From: Hypericibacter sp049323455
GTDB taxonomy: Bacteria > Pseudomonadota > Alphaproteobacteria > Dongiales > Dongiaceae
Direction of reading: 5' to 3'
DNA length: 64,000 nt
Assembly (NCBI GenBank): GCA_049323455.1
Contig: JBMONF010000024.1
Location: 32,845-96,844, forward strand
Shown: piece after piece, positions 34,396 to 43,644 of the stretch
Layout: each line of letters opens with the position of its first letter
Position numbering within the stretch: the first letter of the stretch is position 1
Translations under genes and position numbers: made by a program
Notes under the pieces: generated by a model
Seen by the model: the letters and a program-made list of their open reading frames with translations, nothing else
Databases searched by the model: none
Told to the model about the DNA's origin: nothing

Positions 34396-35076
34396 GTGGC
34401 GTCGTCCATGGATCGGGACGTGGCATCGGCGCTGGATTCCTCGCTGGATCCGGCCCCCGACTGCCCGCGCTGTCCGCGTCTGGTGCAGTTCCGCGCGCGC
34501 AATCGCGCGGCCGAGCCCGAGTGGCACAATGCGCCGGTGCCGGCCTTCGGTGCGATCGAGGCGCGGCTGCTCGTGGTCGGACTGGCACCAGGGCTCAAGG
34601 GTGCCAACCGGACCGGGCGCCCTTTCACCGGCGACTATGCCGGCGATCTGCTTTATGCCAGCCTGGCTCGCAACGGCTTTGCGCGCGGCACCTACGAGCG
34701 GCGGCGCGACGACGGCTTCGAGCTGATCGATTGCCGCGTCACCAATGCGGTGCGCTGCGTGCCACCCGAGAACAGGCCGACGCCATTGGAGATCCAGGCC
34801 TGCAACAGCTTCCTCGTGGGGGAAATCGCCGCGATGACGCAGCTCCGGGCGGTGCTGGCTTTGGGCTCGATCGCGCACGATGCGGTGCTGGCGGCGGCGG
34901 GCGAGCGGCGCAGCCGCTACCGCTTCGCGCACGGCGCCCGGCACAAGCTCGATGGCGGCTTGCTGCTGGTGGACAGCTATCACTGCTCGCGCCTCAACAC
35001 CAATACCGGCAAGCTCACGCCCGCGATGTTCGATGCGATCGTGGCGTCGTTGCGCCGCCAGATCGACCGCGGCTAG
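34396..35076 (+). CDS. Type-5 uracil-DNA glycosylase (UDGb)
   Basis: Removes uracil (and likely hypoxanthine) from DNA in base-excision repair. 226 residues from a GTG; an in-frame ATG four codons in is an equal candidate. Family-5 motif GLAPGLKGANRTGRPFTGD is visible, lacking the Asn/Asp catalytic residue of other families. Four cysteines for a 4Fe-4S cluster are in place: CPRC near residue 23, then Cys in AVRCVPPEN and IQACNSF. The late motif DSYHCSRLNTNTGKL also fits. The last 4 bp overlap smpB in convergent orientation. Confidence 0.9.
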   Translation: MASSMDRDVASALDSSLDPAPDCPRCPRLVQFRARNRAAEPEWHNAPVPAFGAIEARLLVVGLAPGLKGANRTGRPFTGDYAGDLLYASLARNGFARGTYERRRDDGFELIDCRVTNAVRCVPPENRPTPLEIQACNSFLVGEIAAMTQLRAVLALGSIAHDAVLAAAGERRSRYRFAHGARHKLDGGLLLVDSYHCSRLNTNTGKLTPAMFDAIVASLRRQIDRG

Positions 35077-35543
35077 CCGCGCGCCCGCAGCAGGCGCGCG
35101 CGGCTGCGCTGCCAGTCGCGCTCCTTGGCCGTTTCGCGCTTGTCCACCTTGCGCTTGCCCTTGGCGAGGCCGAGCTGCAGCTTGGCGATGCCGCGCTCGT
35201 TGAAATAGATGGCCAGCGGGATCAAGGTCATGCCTTCGCGCGTGACGGCGCCCATGAGCTTGTGCATCTCGCGTTTGCGCAAGAGCAGCTTGCGCGCGCG
35301 CCGCGGGGCATGGCCGAAATGCGCCGCAGCGCCATATTCGGGGATATAGGCGTTGAACAGCCACAGCTCGCCGTCCTTCTCGGCGGCGAAGGCCTCGCCG
35401 ATCGAAGCCTTCCCGGCACGCAGCGACTTGACCTCGCTGCCGAGCAGCACCATGCCGGCCTCGACCGTGTCTTCGATGAAGTAGTCGTGGCGCGCCTTGC
35501 GGTTCTGCGCCGCGAAGCGCAGCGTCGAGGGATCGCGCGCCAT
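35073..35543 (-). CDS. smpB: SsrA-binding protein
   Basis: tmRNA partner in trans-translation. 156 residues. The OB-barrel core shows NRKARHDYFIEDTVEAGMV, GSEVKSLRAGKASIG and the tmRNA-contacting loop FNAYIPEYG. The C-terminal basic tail GKRKVDKRETAKERDWQR places the decoding-centre helix. Lies 22 bp downstream of dapA, a common alphaproteobacterial pair. Confidence 0.96.
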   Translation of the reverse strand: MARDPSTLRFAAQNRKARHDYFIEDTVEAGMVLLGSEVKSLRAGKASIGEAFAAEKDGELWLFNAYIPEYGAAAHFGHAPRRARKLLLRKREMHKLMGAVTREGMTLIPLAIYFNERGIAKLQLGLAKGKRKVDKRETAKERDWQRSRARLLRARG

Positions 35544-35565
35544 GGCGTGGCTTCCGGGCCCGGCC

Positions 35566-36441
35566 TCAGTTCACGAGGCCGACCGCCACCATCGCGCTCT
35601 TCACACGCTGCTTGGAGGCGTCCGCGATCTCGCAGAGCGGCAACCGCGCCTCGGCGCTGCAGCGGCCCAGGAGGCTCACCGCATATTTCACCGGGCCCGG
35701 ACTGGTTTCGCAGAACAGCGCCTTGTGCAACGGGAACAGCCGCTCGTGAATATCCATGGCTTGCCGGAACTCGCCCTGCTGCCAGGCCTTGTGCATCTGC
35801 GCGCAAAGCCGCGGCGCCACGTTCGAGGTGACGGAGATGCAGCCATGCCCGCCCTGGGCCAGGAAGGCGATCGCGGTCCCATCCTCGCCCGACAGCTGGC
35901 AGAAGTCCGGACCGATCGCCAGCTTCGTCGACAGCGAACGGGTCAGGTCGGCCGTCGCGTCCTTGACGCCGACGATGCGCGGCAGCTTGGCGAGCCGGGC
36001 CATGGTCTCGACCGACATGTCGACGGCACTGCGCGGCGGGACGTTGTAGATGATGATCGGAATGTTCACGGCGTCGTGGATCGCCTTGAAATGCTGATAC
36101 TGCCCTTCGGGCGTCGGCTTGTTGTAGTAGGGCAGCACGACCAGAGCGGCATCGGCGCCGGCCTCCTTGGCGTGGCGCGTCAGCAGAATCGCCTCGGCGG
36201 TCGAGTTCGAGCCGGTGCCGGCAATGACCGGCACGCGGCCCTTGGCCGCCTCGATGCAGAGCTCGACGACGCGCATATGCTCCTCGTGGCTGAGCGTCGG
36301 CGATTCGCCGGTGGTGCCGCAGGGCACGAGCGCGTCGGTGCCCTCGGCGATCTGCCACTCGACGAACTCCTGGAAGGCGCGCTCGTCCACCGCGCCGTTC
36401 CGGAACGGCGTGATCAGCGCCGTGATCGAACCCTTGAACAT
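35566..36441 (-). CDS. dapA: 4-hydroxy-tetrahydrodipicolinate synthase
   Basis: Condenses pyruvate and aspartate semialdehyde, first step of lysine and diaminopimelate synthesis. 291 residues. MFKGSITALITPFRNG start, GTTGESPTLSHEEH, the tyrosine in LPYYNKPTPEGQYQHF, and the Schiff-base lysine in VGVKDATADL. The start at MFKGS was chosen over an open upstream frame. Divergent from the lytic transglycosylase gene, so both may draw on cell-wall metabolism control. Confidence 0.96.
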   Translation of the reverse strand: MFKGSITALITPFRNGAVDERAFQEFVEWQIAEGTDALVPCGTTGESPTLSHEEHMRVVELCIEAAKGRVPVIAGTGSNSTAEAILLTRHAKEAGADAALVVLPYYNKPTPEGQYQHFKAIHDAVNIPIIIYNVPPRSAVDMSVETMARLAKLPRIVGVKDATADLTRSLSTKLAIGPDFCQLSGEDGTAIAFLAQGGHGCISVTSNVAPRLCAQMHKAWQQGEFRQAMDIHERLFPLHKALFCETSPGPVKYAVSLLGRCSAEARLPLCEIADASKQRVKSAMVAVGLVN

Positions 36442-36729
36442 CACCCCTCCTCGCGCCGTTACCGACCTTCGCCGGCGCCGGCCGTCGGTCTGCACGGGCC
36501 ACTAATGCGTTGAAATCCAGCGATACCCGGCCGTAAGGCTGACCCCACGGCAATCCGGGGGACCATACAAACCCGGCCCCCCGGCCGCAAGCCGGGCCCG
36601 CGCCGATCCGGTCGGGATAGCGACGGCGTTGGCAGTTTGATAAGCATTGGGTCGCATGATCGGGCTCTGAGTCGCCGCGCGCGCCGGAAGCACCCGTCAC
36701 AGACCCGAACCGGAGGGGAGATCGCAGCC

Positions 36730-38718
36730 TTGCGCGGGATCGCCGCCTTGCGACGCTTTGCCGTTCTCGTCGCCCTGGTCGTGGCGACGTGGGCGTTCGC
36801 CACGGCAGCGCAGGCCAAGCTGCTGTCCGCTTCCGACCGGGCGATCTACGAGGAGGCGTTCCGGCAGGTCGACAAGCAGAACTGGGTCAAGGCGCGCCAG
36901 ATCGCGGCACGCGCCAAGGACAAGCTGCCGGCGAAGTTCATCCAATGGCTCGACCTGATCCGCCCCGGTCCGGGCCGCTCCTTCGACGAGATCGCCGACT
37001 TCATGCGCGACAACCCGGAATGGCCGGGCCAGTTGTCGCTGCAGCAGGCGGCCGAGCGCGCCATCCCCGACGATTTCGGCGTGGCCGAAACGCTCGCCTG
37101 GTTCAAGAACCGCGAACCGCAGACCATCGAGGGGGCCATGGCGCTTGCCCGCGCCTATATCGCGTCGGGCTTGCGCGACCAGGCCACCCAGGTGCTGCGG
37201 CGGGGCTGGATCGAGCTGGCCATCCCGGACGACAAAGAGGCGGCGTTCCTCGATCGCTACGCCCGCTATTTACGCCCCCAGGACCATGTGGCACGCCTCG
37301 ACCGGCTCCTGTGGGAGGGCGAGGTGGAGGCCGCACGCCGCGCCATGGCCCGCGTGGATGCAGATCATCGCGTCCTGGCCGAGGCCCGGATCAAGCTGAT
37401 GACGGGTGCCGCCGGTGTCGATCAGGCGGTGGCCGCGGTGCCGAAGGCGTTGCAACGCGACCCCGGCCTCATCTACGATCGCGCGCGCTTCAAGCGGCGC
37501 AACGACGACGATGTCGGCGCCGCCGCCGTGCTGGATCCTCCGCCCGCCGACAATCCCTATCCGCAGACGATGTGGCGCGAGTACGAGTACGCGGCTCGGC
37601 GCGCGCTCGACCGCGGCGATATTTCGGTGGCCTATCGCCTGGCCGAAGCGCATGGCGCCGAGGATGGCACCGTGTTTGCCGACGGCGAATGGCTAGCCGG
37701 CTGGATCGCGCTCAGGTTCCTCAACGAGTACAAGCTCGGTTATGACCATTTCACGCGGCTCTATGCCGGCGTCGGCTCGGCCATCAGCAAGGGGCGCGGC
37801 GCCTACTGGGCCGGGCGCGCCGCCGAAGAAATGGGCGAAATGGCGCTGGCCCGGGAGTGGTATCGCAAGGCGGCCGAGAACCTGTCGAGCTATTACGGCC
37901 AGCTGGCGGCCCAGCGGCTGGGCACATCTCAAGGGCTGACCTTCCCACGCCTGCCCAAGATCACGAACGAAGCCAAGGCCAAATTCGACCGGCGCGAGTT
38001 GGTCCGTCTGGTCCGCATGCTGGGCGAGCTGGATCAGAGCGACCGCGCCCGCACTCTGCTGATCCGCATGGCGGAACGGACCAAAGACCCAGCCGAACTC
38101 CGCATGATCGCGGATTTGGGAACCGAGCTGGGGCGCCGCGACTACATGGTCGCCGTCGCCAAGATCGCCCGCCAGCAGGGCGTCGAACTCCTGGACTACC
38201 TCTATCCGATGCAAACCCTGCCCTCGGGCGACGATCCCGAAGACGCGCTGGTGCTGGCGGTGATCCGCCAGGAAAGCGCCTTTGACCTGAAGGCCCAAAG
38301 CTCGGCCGGCGCGCTCGGCCTGATGCAGCTCCTGCCACGCACGGCCAAGCAGGTCGCGAAAAAGATGCAGATCGCCTACAGCGACAAGAAGCTGACCAAG
38401 GATTCGGCCTACAACGTTCGCCTCGGCCGCGCCTATCTGGGCGACCTGCTCGGCAGTTTCAGCGGCTCCTACGTGCTCGCCATCGCGGCCTACAATGCGG
38501 GGCCGGCCCGCGTGCAGTCCTGGCTGTCGACATATGGCGACCCGCGCGATCGCGGTGTCGACGTGGTCGACTGGATCGAGACCATCCCCTTCTCCGAGAC
38601 GCGGAATTACGTCCAGCGCGTGCTGGAGAACCTGCAGATCTACCGCCACCGTCTCGACGGCAAGACCGAGATCGCGCTCTCGCTCGAACAGGACCTGAGC
38701 CGGAGCGGCGCCCCGTGA
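36730..38718 (+). CDS. Soluble lytic murein transglycosylase (Slt-type)
   Basis: Periplasmic enzyme cleaving peptidoglycan glycan strands with 1,6-anhydro ends. About 662 residues. A TTG start at 36730 is proposed because GGAGGGGAG lies 10 bp upstream and the product then begins with a signal peptide (FAVLVALVVATWAFATA, cleavage after AQA). Residues about 40-480 are helical U-shaped repeats. The C-terminal lysozyme-like SLT domain has the catalytic Glu in LAVIRQESAFD, then SSAGALGLMQLLPRTA and AIAAYNAGP. The 3' end overlaps the HAD gene (GTGA). Confidence 0.92.
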   Translation: MRGIAALRRFAVLVALVVATWAFATAAQAKLLSASDRAIYEEAFRQVDKQNWVKARQIAARAKDKLPAKFIQWLDLIRPGPGRSFDEIADFMRDNPEWPGQLSLQQAAERAIPDDFGVAETLAWFKNREPQTIEGAMALARAYIASGLRDQATQVLRRGWIELAIPDDKEAAFLDRYARYLRPQDHVARLDRLLWEGEVEAARRAMARVDADHRVLAEARIKLMTGAAGVDQAVAAVPKALQRDPGLIYDRARFKRRNDDDVGAAAVLDPPPADNPYPQTMWREYEYAARRALDRGDISVAYRLAEAHGAEDGTVFADGEWLAGWIALRFLNEYKLGYDHFTRLYAGVGSAISKGRGAYWAGRAAEEMGEMALAREWYRKAAENLSSYYGQLAAQRLGTSQGLTFPRLPKITNEAKAKFDRRELVRLVRMLGELDQSDRARTLLIRMAERTKDPAELRMIADLGTELGRRDYMVAVAKIARQQGVELLDYLYPMQTLPSGDDPEDALVLAVIRQESAFDLKAQSSAGALGLMQLLPRTAKQVAKKMQIAYSDKKLTKDSAYNVRLGRAYLGDLLGSFSGSYVLAIAAYNAGPARVQSWLSTYGDPRDRGVDVVDWIETIPFSETRNYVQRVLENLQIYRHRLDGKTEIALSLEQDLSRSGAP

Positions 38719-39413
38719 CGGCCGCAGCCGCGGCGTCGCTGCGGGGCGTCCGAGCCCTGGTATTCGATGCCTATGGCACGCTGTTCGATGTGGCCGCTGC
38801 CGCGCAGCGTTGCCGCGACGCGCTCGGCGAGCGCCATGGCGAGCTGAGCCGCCTCTGGCGGCAGAAGCAACTCGAATATAGCTGGCTGAGGACGCTGATG
38901 GGCCGCCACGCCGATTTCGGACAAGTGACGGCCGAAGCGCTCGACTATGCGCTGGACGCGCTCGGCCTTCCCGCCCATCTGCGCGGGCGCCTGCTCGAGA
39001 TCTACAATCGTCTCGACGCCTACCCCGACGCGAAGGCGACGCTCGAGCGCCTGCGCGGCCACGGCCTCAAGACGGCCATTCTCTCGAACGGATCGCCGGC
39101 CATGCTTGCAAGCGCGGTCGACGGTGCAGGGCTCGCCAACTTGCTCGATGCGGTGCTGTCGATCGAGGCCGTAGGCCAGTTCAAGCCGGTTCCTGCCGTC
39201 TACCGGCTGGCCGTGGAGCGGCTCGGCATCGAGGCGGCGGCCATCGGCTTCGTCAGCGCCAACGGCTGGGATATCGCCGGCGCCGCCGCCTTCGGGTTCC
39301 GCGCCGTCTGGATCAATCGGGAACGGGCACCCGTCGAGCGGCTGCCGGCCGGGCCTGCCGCCCAGATCGCGGCGCTTGCCGAATTGCCCGCCCTGCTCGG
39401 CATCGAGCCATGA
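38715..39413 (+). CDS. HAD-type (S)-2-haloacid dehalogenase-like hydrolase
   Basis: 232 residues, GTG start overlapping the transglycosylase stop. HAD nucleophile Asp in LVFDAYGTLFDV, motif II AILSNGSPAML, motif III Lys in IEAVGQFKPVPAVY, and motif IV as SANGWDIAGAAAFG, the Ser/Asn/Asp arrangement of type II L-2-haloacid dehalogenases. The actual substrate may be another small halo- or phospho-acid. Four-bp overlap with the following hydrolase gene suggests one transcript through 41306. Confidence 0.87.
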   Translation: MTAAAAASLRGVRALVFDAYGTLFDVAAAAQRCRDALGERHGELSRLWRQKQLEYSWLRTLMGRHADFGQVTAEALDYALDALGLPAHLRGRLLEIYNRLDAYPDAKATLERLRGHGLKTAILSNGSPAMLASAVDGAGLANLLDAVLSIEAVGQFKPVPAVYRLAVERLGIEAAAIGFVSANGWDIAGAAAFGFRAVWINRERAPVERLPAGPAAQIAALAELPALLGIEP

Positions 39414-40321
39414 ACCGACCTACCGCAACGGTAGCCGCCATGCCGGCTCCCGGCTACGAAGAGCGCCGGTTCAGCGCGAGCGATGGGCTCGTGCTCGCTT
39501 ACCGCGTCTATGGCCCCCCTCTGACGCGCGGGCCGGCCGTTCTCTGCCTGCCGGGGCTCACCCGTAATGCCAAGGACTTCGACGACCTGGCCCTGCGGCT
39601 GGCTGGGCAAGGCCGCCGCGTCGTCTGCCCGGACTATCGCGGCCGCGGACGCTCGGCCCATGACCGCAATTGGCGCAATTACCGTCCCGAGGTCTATGTG
39701 GCCGATCTGGTACAGCTCATGACCATCGAAGGCCTGACCCGGACCGTGGTGATCGGCACCTCGATGGGCGGGCTCTTGACCCTGGGTCTGGCGGTGGCCC
39801 GGCCGGCCGCGCTCGTGGCGGCCGTTCTCAACGATATCGGCCCCGACCTCGAGCCCGCAGGCGTTGCCCGGATCTTGGATTATGTCGGCCGCGATCATCC
39901 CCAGCCCGACTGGGCCAACGCGGTCGCTCACATCAAGAGCACCTATCCCCACCTCGGCTACGACCGCGACGAGCAGTGGCTGAAGCTGGCGCGCTCCACC
40001 TTCCGCGAAGGCGAGGACGGCTGGTTGCATGTGGACTGGGACACGGCGCTGGCGCGACCGCTGCGCCAGGACGGGCCGCGCCCCGATCTCTGGCCCCTGT
40101 TCCGGGCGCTCGGCCGCCGGCCGGTCCTGGTCGTCCGCGGCGGCTGCTCCGACGTTCTGTCGGAAGCCGGCCTCGCCCGCATGATTGCGGCAAAGCCGGA
40201 CTTGATGCATGTGACCTTGCCCGGGGTCGCCCACGCGCCCACCTTGGACGAACCGGCAGCCCTGGAGGCCATCGATGCCCTCTTCGCCCGTCTCGACCGC
40301 GACACCGCCGCAGATTTCTGA
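39410..40321 (+). CDS. Alpha/beta hydrolase
   Basis: 303 residues. Oxyanion strand LCLPGLTRNAKDFD, GRRVVCPDYRGRGRSAHD, nucleophile Ser in VVIGTSMGGLLTL, acid in VVRGGCSDVLSEAG, His in LPGVAHAPTLDEP. The triad is complete. The family covers esterases, C-C hydrolases and dehalogenases; no specific substrate can be given. Translationally coupled to the HAD gene and overlapping the next gene by 47 bp. Confidence 0.87.
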   Translation: MNRPTATVAAMPAPGYEERRFSASDGLVLAYRVYGPPLTRGPAVLCLPGLTRNAKDFDDLALRLAGQGRRVVCPDYRGRGRSAHDRNWRNYRPEVYVADLVQLMTIEGLTRTVVIGTSMGGLLTLGLAVARPAALVAAVLNDIGPDLEPAGVARILDYVGRDHPQPDWANAVAHIKSTYPHLGYDRDEQWLKLARSTFREGEDGWLHVDWDTALARPLRQDGPRPDLWPLFRALGRRPVLVVRGGCSDVLSEAGLARMIAAKPDLMHVTLPGVAHAPTLDEPAALEAIDALFARLDRDTAADF

Positions 40322-41306
40322 CCGGCTTCCCGATCATCGCGACATTGCGCGAGCCGCGCTCCGGCTGGCCGGCCATGCGGTGCGCACGCCGCTGCTGCGA
40401 TCGCCGACGCTGGATCGGCTATTGGGCGCGCGCGTGCTCATCAAGCCCGAAACCCTGCAACGCACCGGCTCCTTCAAGTTCCGCGGCGCCTTCAACAAGA
40501 TTTGCCGGCTGATGGAGGAAGGGTCGAGGCCCAAGGCGATCGTCGCCTTTTCCTCGGGCAATCACGCCCAGGGCGTCGCGGCGGCGGCCGCGCTCATGGG
40601 GTTGCCGGCGGCCATCGTGATGCCGGCCGATGCGCCCGCCATCAAGATCGCCAACACGCGGGCGCTCGGCGCCGAGGTCGTTGCCTATGATCGCTATCGC
40701 GACGACCGCGAGCAGGTCGCCCAGCGCCTGGCTATCGACCGCGGCGCCGTCATCGTGCGGCCCTATGACGACCCGGACATCATCGCCGGCCAAGGCACGG
40801 TCGGACGCGAAATCGCGGAGGATGCCACGGCGTTGGGCCTGATCCCCGATCTCGCTCTTGTTCCCTGCGGCGGCGGCGGGCTGATCGCAGGCACCGGCAT
40901 GGCGCTGCGACATGCCTTTCCGGGCTTGCGCGTGATCGCCTGCGAGCCGGCCGGCTTCGACGACACCGGACGCTCGCTCGCCGCCGGCAAGCGTGTCGCC
41001 AACGCGCCCGACGCACGCACGCTTTGCGACGCGCTGATGGCGGCGATGCCGGGCGAACTCACCTTTGCCATCAACCGGGACCAGCTCGCCGGCGCCGCCG
41101 CCGTGACAGACGACGAGGTAATGCATGCCCTCGCCTTCGCCCACACCACCCTCAAGCTCGTGGTCGAGCCTGGCGGCGTTGTCGGGCTCGCCGCGCTGTT
41201 GGCCGGCAAGGTCGACGCCCGCGGCCGCACGGTGGCAGTCGTGCTGTCCGGCGGCAATGTCGACCCGGCGCTCTACGCGCGCGTCATCGCCGCGAGCGGC
41301 ACCTGA
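40275..41306 (+). CDS. Threonine/serine dehydratase (PLP fold type II)
   Basis: 343 residues. PLP lysine in RTGSFKFRGAFNK, phosphate loop and asparagine in VAFSSGNHAQGVAAAA, glycine loop LVPCGGGGLIAGTG, and C-terminal VVLSGGNVDP. Lacks the regulatory ACT domain of biosynthetic IlvA, so catabolic threonine/serine ammonia-lyase or threo-3-hydroxyaspartate dehydratase are the likely activities. Starts inside the previous gene's 3' end; an internal start closer to DHRDIARAALRLAG cannot be excluded. Confidence 0.88.
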   Translation: MPSSPVSTATPPQISDRLPDHRDIARAALRLAGHAVRTPLLRSPTLDRLLGARVLIKPETLQRTGSFKFRGAFNKICRLMEEGSRPKAIVAFSSGNHAQGVAAAAALMGLPAAIVMPADAPAIKIANTRALGAEVVAYDRYRDDREQVAQRLAIDRGAVIVRPYDDPDIIAGQGTVGREIAEDATALGLIPDLALVPCGGGGLIAGTGMALRHAFPGLRVIACEPAGFDDTGRSLAAGKRVANAPDARTLCDALMAAMPGELTFAINRDQLAGAAAVTDDEVMHALAFAHTTLKLVVEPGGVVGLAALLAGKVDARGRTVAVVLSGGNVDPALYARVIAASGT

Positions 41307-41344
41307 CCGGAGCCGTCCGCGAAACACAGTCCGTACAAAGGCAT

Positions 41345-41368
41345 CGGGCCGCCTCGCGCGAGGCGGCC
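41345..41368. terminator. Hairpin between convergent genes
   Basis: Perfect 10-bp stem GGGCCGCCTC/GAGGCGGCCC with a 4-nt loop, placed between the dehydratase stop and the bactofilin stop. No strong T-run on either side, so it may work as a bidirectional, partly factor-dependent terminator. Confidence 0.55.
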
Positions 41369-41384
41369 CGGGCTCGATTGCGCC

Positions 41385-41864
41385 TCAGGAATTCGCCGCC
41401 GCAGGAACCGATTCCGTTTGCGTTCCGCGATCATGCTCCAGAAGCGGCGTCATGCTGCCGTCGCCAGTCTGAAGGCTCTCGAGGCGCCGGCAATGGCCCT
41501 CGAGATAAGCGCCCGGCTCGATGGCGAGACTGGCATGCATGATATCGCCCTGCACCCGTGCGGTGCGGTCGAGCGACACCGTGTTGCCGCGGATCTGGCC
41601 GGTCACGGAGCCGCAGACGCGGACCGTCTCGGCTGAAATCGAGCCCCTCACATGCGCGCTTTCGCCGACGGTCACCGTGCGGCTCTGGATGTCGCCTTCG
41701 ACCTGCCCATCCACCTGGATGTCTCCGCCCGACACCAGATCGCCGACGATATGCAAATCGGTGCTGATGATCGACGGTGTGCCGCCGCGCCCCGACGGAC
41801 GCGCCGGTTCGCTGTGAACGGGGATCGTGCTGGACGAAGTCTTGCTGCTACCCTTTGAAAACAT
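41385..41864 (-). CDS. bacA: Bactofilin
   Basis: Polymer-forming cytoskeletal protein that organises cell-wall enzymes at the membrane. 159 residues: a flexible Ser/Pro-rich N-terminus (1-30), then the right-handed beta-helix with repeats such as HIVGDLVSGGDIQVDGQVEGD and VRGSISAETVRVCGSVTGQI, then a short tail. Overlaps the 3' end of the M23 peptidase gene by 17 bp. Bactofilin next to an M23 peptidase is a known pairing controlling local wall shape. Confidence 0.92.
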   Translation of the reverse strand: MFSKGSSKTSSSTIPVHSEPARPSGRGGTPSIISTDLHIVGDLVSGGDIQVDGQVEGDIQSRTVTVGESAHVRGSISAETVRVCGSVTGQIRGNTVSLDRTARVQGDIMHASLAIEPGAYLEGHCRRLESLQTGDGSMTPLLEHDRGTQTESVPAAANS

Positions 41865-43314
41865 AGCGTCCTGCCTCGAGGAAGTTCATCGGATCGTAGG
41901 GCTTATCGTCCACGCGCACCTCATAGTGCACATGGGGGCCAGAGCTACGCCCGGAACTGCCGAGCGCGCCGATCTTTTGCCGGTAGGCTACCTCGTCTCC
42001 CACCCTTACGTCGATGGACTTCAGATGGGCGTACCGGGTATGGATGCCGAGCCCGTGGTCGATCTCGACCATCCGGCCATAATCCCCCTTCCACCCGGCA
42101 AATACCACCTTGCCCGGTGCCGTCGCCATGACGGGCACCCCCAGCTCGCTCAGCAGGTCGAGGCCCTCATGCAGGGCGAGCCGGCCGTTGAAGGGGTCGC
42201 GCCGCTTGCCGAAGCCGCTCGCGAGCAGGAAGCGGTCGAGCGGTGCGGCGAGCGGGAGGCTGCGCAAGACAAACTGCAGGCGATCCCAACGGTCCACCTC
42301 GTTGTCGAGCCTGGCCACGGTGAGAAGCGCGGTCTCGGCGGCGTTGAGGTCGGGCACTTTGCGCAGATCGACGAACGGGCCGCCGGCGCCAGGCATGGTC
42401 TCGCCCGCGCGCGACAGCAGCGTGTCGACGTCGAGGCCGGTCATGGCCACGGTCTTGACGACCTCGTCGACGTTGCTGCGCGTCCGTTCGGCCAAATTCT
42501 GGACGACCGACTGCTGCGATCTCTGATAAGCCACCAGCCTTTGCCCGAGCTTGTTGATCTCGGCGGCGAGCTCGTTGCGCGCATCGATCAGCGCGCTGCG
42601 GTCCTGCGTGAGCGCGGCGACTTGCTGCTGCAGGAAACGGATGCGTTCGTCCCGGTCCGTTTGCTGCTGCTGGGCCAACGATATCTCTTGATCGGCCCTG
42701 CCGAGCGCGGCATTCAGCGCTGCATTGTCGGCCTGCATCTCATGGCGCTCGCGGCCGGCCGTGCGCAGCTCTCCCTCGAGGCCGGCGATGGTGTCGGTGA
42801 GCTTCTGGTGCTGTGCCGCGATCGCCTTGAGGTCGGCCTCGAAAACGGCGAGCTTCGCACGGATCGCGGCATCGGCCTGGCCCAGACTTTCGCGCGCCTC
42901 GGTGGCGCGGCGGGTGACTTCGGCCAGGCGTTGCGGATCCTGACCGGCGCCAACCTCCGAATCAGCCAGCCCCAGCAATTCGGTTTGGCTCTGCTCGAGA
43001 CTTCCAACCAGCTTGGCGAATTGATCGTATGCGGAGCCGACTCCCGCCATGAGGTCGCCGTAGGCCGCACGAGCCGCCGCCACTTCGCTGTTCTTCTCGG
43101 CGATCGTTCGCTCGTTCAGCATCATGCCGATCGAGCTGAAACTGGCCCACGCCAGCAACGCGAAGAAAGCGCCGGCGACGCTCTTTTGGAAATTGGACGA
43201 AACCGTGAGATAGGTGACCCTGCCATCGGCCCGGATCAGGATCTCGCGCGGCATGAAGAGCCGCGCTTGGAGGTGCCCGACACGGTCACGAATCCGATGC
43301 AGCCAAACAGACAT
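41848..43314 (-). CDS. M23 family metallopeptidase (LmdC-like) with coiled coil
   Basis: 488 residues. A short cytoplasmic N-terminus, one membrane helix (AGAFFALLAWASFSSIG), a long periplasmic coiled coil from about 85 to 260 rich in Ala/Glu/Gln, and a C-terminal LytM domain. Zinc ligands: His and Asp in LALHEGLDLLSELG and the HVHYEV motif near the end. Predicted peptidoglycan DD-endopeptidase recruited by the bactofilin through its cytoplasmic N-terminus, as in the bactofilin/LmdC systems of other alphaproteobacteria (inference). Confidence 0.9.
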   Translation of the reverse strand: MSVWLHRIRDRVGHLQARLFMPREILIRADGRVTYLTVSSNFQKSVAGAFFALLAWASFSSIGMMLNERTIAEKNSEVAAARAAYGDLMAGVGSAYDQFAKLVGSLEQSQTELLGLADSEVGAGQDPQRLAEVTRRATEARESLGQADAAIRAKLAVFEADLKAIAAQHQKLTDTIAGLEGELRTAGRERHEMQADNAALNAALGRADQEISLAQQQQTDRDERIRFLQQQVAALTQDRSALIDARNELAAEINKLGQRLVAYQRSQQSVVQNLAERTRSNVDEVVKTVAMTGLDVDTLLSRAGETMPGAGGPFVDLRKVPDLNAAETALLTVARLDNEVDRWDRLQFVLRSLPLAAPLDRFLLASGFGKRRDPFNGRLALHEGLDLLSELGVPVMATAPGKVVFAGWKGDYGRMVEIDHGLGIHTRYAHLKSIDVRVGDEVAYRQKIGALGSSGRSSGPHVHYEVRVDDKPYDPMNFLEAGRYVFKG

Positions 43315-43644
43315 CCCCGTCCCCCCAAGCCAACAACGGGACGCGGCGAACCGCGCCGAAAACAGGTCTACTCGGTCGTCGTGCGGGTCGACGCCCCAGT
43401 CCCCAAAGCCAATTTCTCATTGCATCGCGTCGGCCCCTGTTCCGACACGATGACGAGGGCCTGTGATTCGGTGCCGCGTTCGGCGGCAAATCGTTAACGG
43501 ACAGGACCGTAGCCGCAGCCTCTCGGTCGCGCAAGCGGAAATCGCGCGAGGAGCGGCCGCAAGAGGCTCACGAACTTGGGGATAACTGGCGTTGCCCGGT
43601 GATCCGGCGATAGTTCAACCGGAACGAGCTCCACCGCCGCGAGG
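43315..43644. other. 330-bp interval between cysNC and the M23 peptidase gene
   Basis: No credible gene, hairpin terminator or repeat was seen. It should hold the promoter of the peptidase-bactofilin pair and the end of the cys transcript. Confidence 0.55.
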
